Positions 1 through 10,000 of a stretch of 10,000 nt of DNA are shown one piece after another (position 1 is the stretch's first letter; every line of letters starts with the position of its first letter). Under the pieces are notes generated by a model. It was given only the letters and a program-made list of their open reading frames with translations. It was not told where the DNA came from and made no database searches. The DNA is from Botryococcus braunii (Eukaryota > Chlorophyta > Trebouxiophyceae), in contig KV908470.1 of the NCBI GenBank assembly GCA_002005505.1, forward strand, positions 182,501 to 192,500, in the 5' to 3' direction. Made by a program: the position numbers and the translations under genes.

Positions 1-262
1 GGCTCCCCCCTGATGCAAAGCTCGCAGCTGCGTCATTTGACTCACTGTGTCTCTTCTCCGGAGTGGCTGACCCCTCTGTTACCTCACGCGACGATGCAGC
101 TCCGTCGCTGCCCTCGACATCGATTGCTATCACATATTTCGGATGCAGGGCCTCATCTGAGAAGTTGGGAATTTGTTCTGCACCAGAGAATGGTCCGCAG
201 ATGTCTTCAGTGATGAGGAAAACGAGCAGGCGGAGATCCGATGATCCCAACTTTTCGGGGCA
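1..262 (-). CDS. Possible partial exon or decayed ORF running off the left edge
   Basis: On the minus strand the frame with codons 262-260, 259-257 and so on is open for 87 codons to the window edge. It has no ATG and is preceded by a TAG (265-263) within CGCTCCTAG, which could serve as an acceptor. The translation includes FLITEDICGPFSGAEQIPNF and ALHPKYVIAIDVEG, then an acidic Ser/Ala/Glu-rich tail. I do not recognise a family. An overlapping minus frame (437-207) begins with a hydrophobic Met-led segment and could be the same coding region after a frameshift. The + strand frame 3-266 is also open, so direction is uncertain. Confidence 0.3.
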
Positions 263-437
263 CTAGGAGCGCTTTCAACCCAAGACAGGGAAGCAACTCA
301 CCAGACACAAAGTCTATGATAGCTCCCAAGGTTCCCGGCCGTGACAATGCCGAACATTTTGGTGCGCTGAAGGCGAAAACAAGGACTGTGCCAAATGCCC
401 ACAGTCTCGAAAGTTCGATCTTTCTCATAGCTCTCAT

Positions 438-1239
438 TGTCGAACATTTAACTCACCGTCTGGTAAGTACACGACAAGTCACGCTACAGGAAATGCTAGC
501 CCAACTGCAACGAAGCATTTTCCCAGAATGCATCGGATCAAGAACACCTAAATGCAAAGCGCGAACGTTTCACGACAACACTGTAATCCCAAGCCTTTCC
601 TGAGTATGGATTCTTTCATCTGCCTACTGTTGGGCCTTGCAATCACTTTTGTGCGCCTGTGGTTCCCCGCTAAAGGTCGCAGCACGACAAGAAGGACAGT
701 CGCAGCACGGAAGAGGCCCGAAGGAAGTGTACCGCAGTTGAGGTTGTGATGAATCATCCGATCGCAACCACGAAAGCCATGCATGAATAAAGAAGATCCC
801 TGTATTGCAAAACTCATTGTAATGGTCCAGAAAGGACTGGATCAATTTTGAGAGGGAGACGATTCGGAAGGTCCCTTGCGCCGGGCTCCGTACGTGGTTG
901 AGCTCGCGTACACTCATGTAACACACGTAAAGGTGTGTAGGGTTGTGTAACACCTTCAAGAGAAGTAAGCGGGCGAAGTTCTCTACAGAAAAATCGTTCC
1001 TACACGGCAAAATTTGGGGCTGCTAGGAGTGGGGTCCTCGGACCGAGAGGCTCCGGGGAGACTTATCGAAAGCGTACTGTTGACAGAACGCATTTCTTGC
1101 AGCCAGTGTACTTTCTCTCATGTAAAAGAATACCCAGGAGATTTTCCGATCGTCAGGGCAGTATGTGAGAATCCGATGGGTATCGCAACTGGTTAGACGA
1201 AGGATCCCCGAGCAGCGCTGCTACTTGGCCGGGCAATGA
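438..1239. other. Upstream region, no gene assigned
   Basis: It should contain the 5' UTR and promoter of the exostosin gene, but no TATA box or other element is recognisable close to 1240. A 128-codon minus frame (1010-624) is the longest open stretch. It has no motif I recognise and no repeat explains it, so I leave it uncalled. Confidence 0.4.
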
Positions 1240-9945
<8,706 letters not shown>

Positions 9946-10000
9946 TTAAGAGCGGGCGAAGCTGGAGGGGCGTCGAACTTTCTGTCCGCCTATTGACTGT
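9946..10000 (+). other. Start of 3' untranslated region
   Basis: 55 nt after the stop. No AATAAA or TGTAA polyadenylation signal is visible before the window ends. Confidence 0.5.

Noticed and set aside
348..462. + strand stretch with Cys/His spacing reminiscent of a DHHC zinc finger, ending at GTCTG|GTAAGT
   Set aside because: The following Cys residues and the DHHC tetrad are absent, the frame stops soon after, and no neighbouring exon supports it. The good donor-like string alone is not enough.

Overview
The window is eukaryotic nuclear DNA. It carries one apparently complete protein gene on the + strand, split into nine exons that span about 8.7 kb (1240-9945). The introns have canonical GT-AG ends, and seven of the eight acceptors are CAG. 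The introns are packed with microsatellites and minisatellites. The product is recognisable by eye as an exostosin-family (GT47-type) glycosyltransferase. The sequence style (exostosin of the kind common in algae, large repeat-rich introns, mixed GC) suggests a unicellular alga, perhaps a prasinophyte-like green alga. That assignment is an inference and weak.

Layout: 1-1239 holds no confidently assignable gene. On the minus strand at its left edge there is an open stretch (262 to 1) that runs out of the window and may be part of a leftward gene or a decayed element. The exostosin gene follows: E1 1240-1549, E2 1731-1919, E3 2961-3062, E4 4091-4235, E5 4849-5134, E6 6175-6391, E7 7442-7596, E8 9460-9573, E9 9748-9945. 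All eight junctions keep the reading frame and give about 571 residues. The protein has a short basic N-terminus, one hydrophobic segment (type II anchor or signal peptide), a Ser/Thr/Pro/Gly-rich stem, and a full exostosin domain from about residue 137 to the C-terminus. The model is built from splice phase and family motifs, not from transcript data. Two junctions have alternatives that also keep frame (E5 end at 5152, E7 start at 7412).

The introns are the unusual part. Introns 1 and 8 are short (181 and 174 nt) and plain. Introns 2 to 7 are 0.6-1.9 kb and made largely of tandem repeats. In introns 2 and 3 the 5' minisatellite begins inside the preceding exon, so every repeat unit is a copy of the exon-intron junction. 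In intron 7 a 44-45 nt unit, repeated 18 times, carries a near-consensus 5' splice site (GGTGAG) in each copy. The 3' part of intron 2 is a repeat field with acceptor-like CAG ends. Introns 4 to 6 hold long CT, GT/GC and CA arrays. The exons were therefore identified against a background of long but meaningless low-complexity reading frames.
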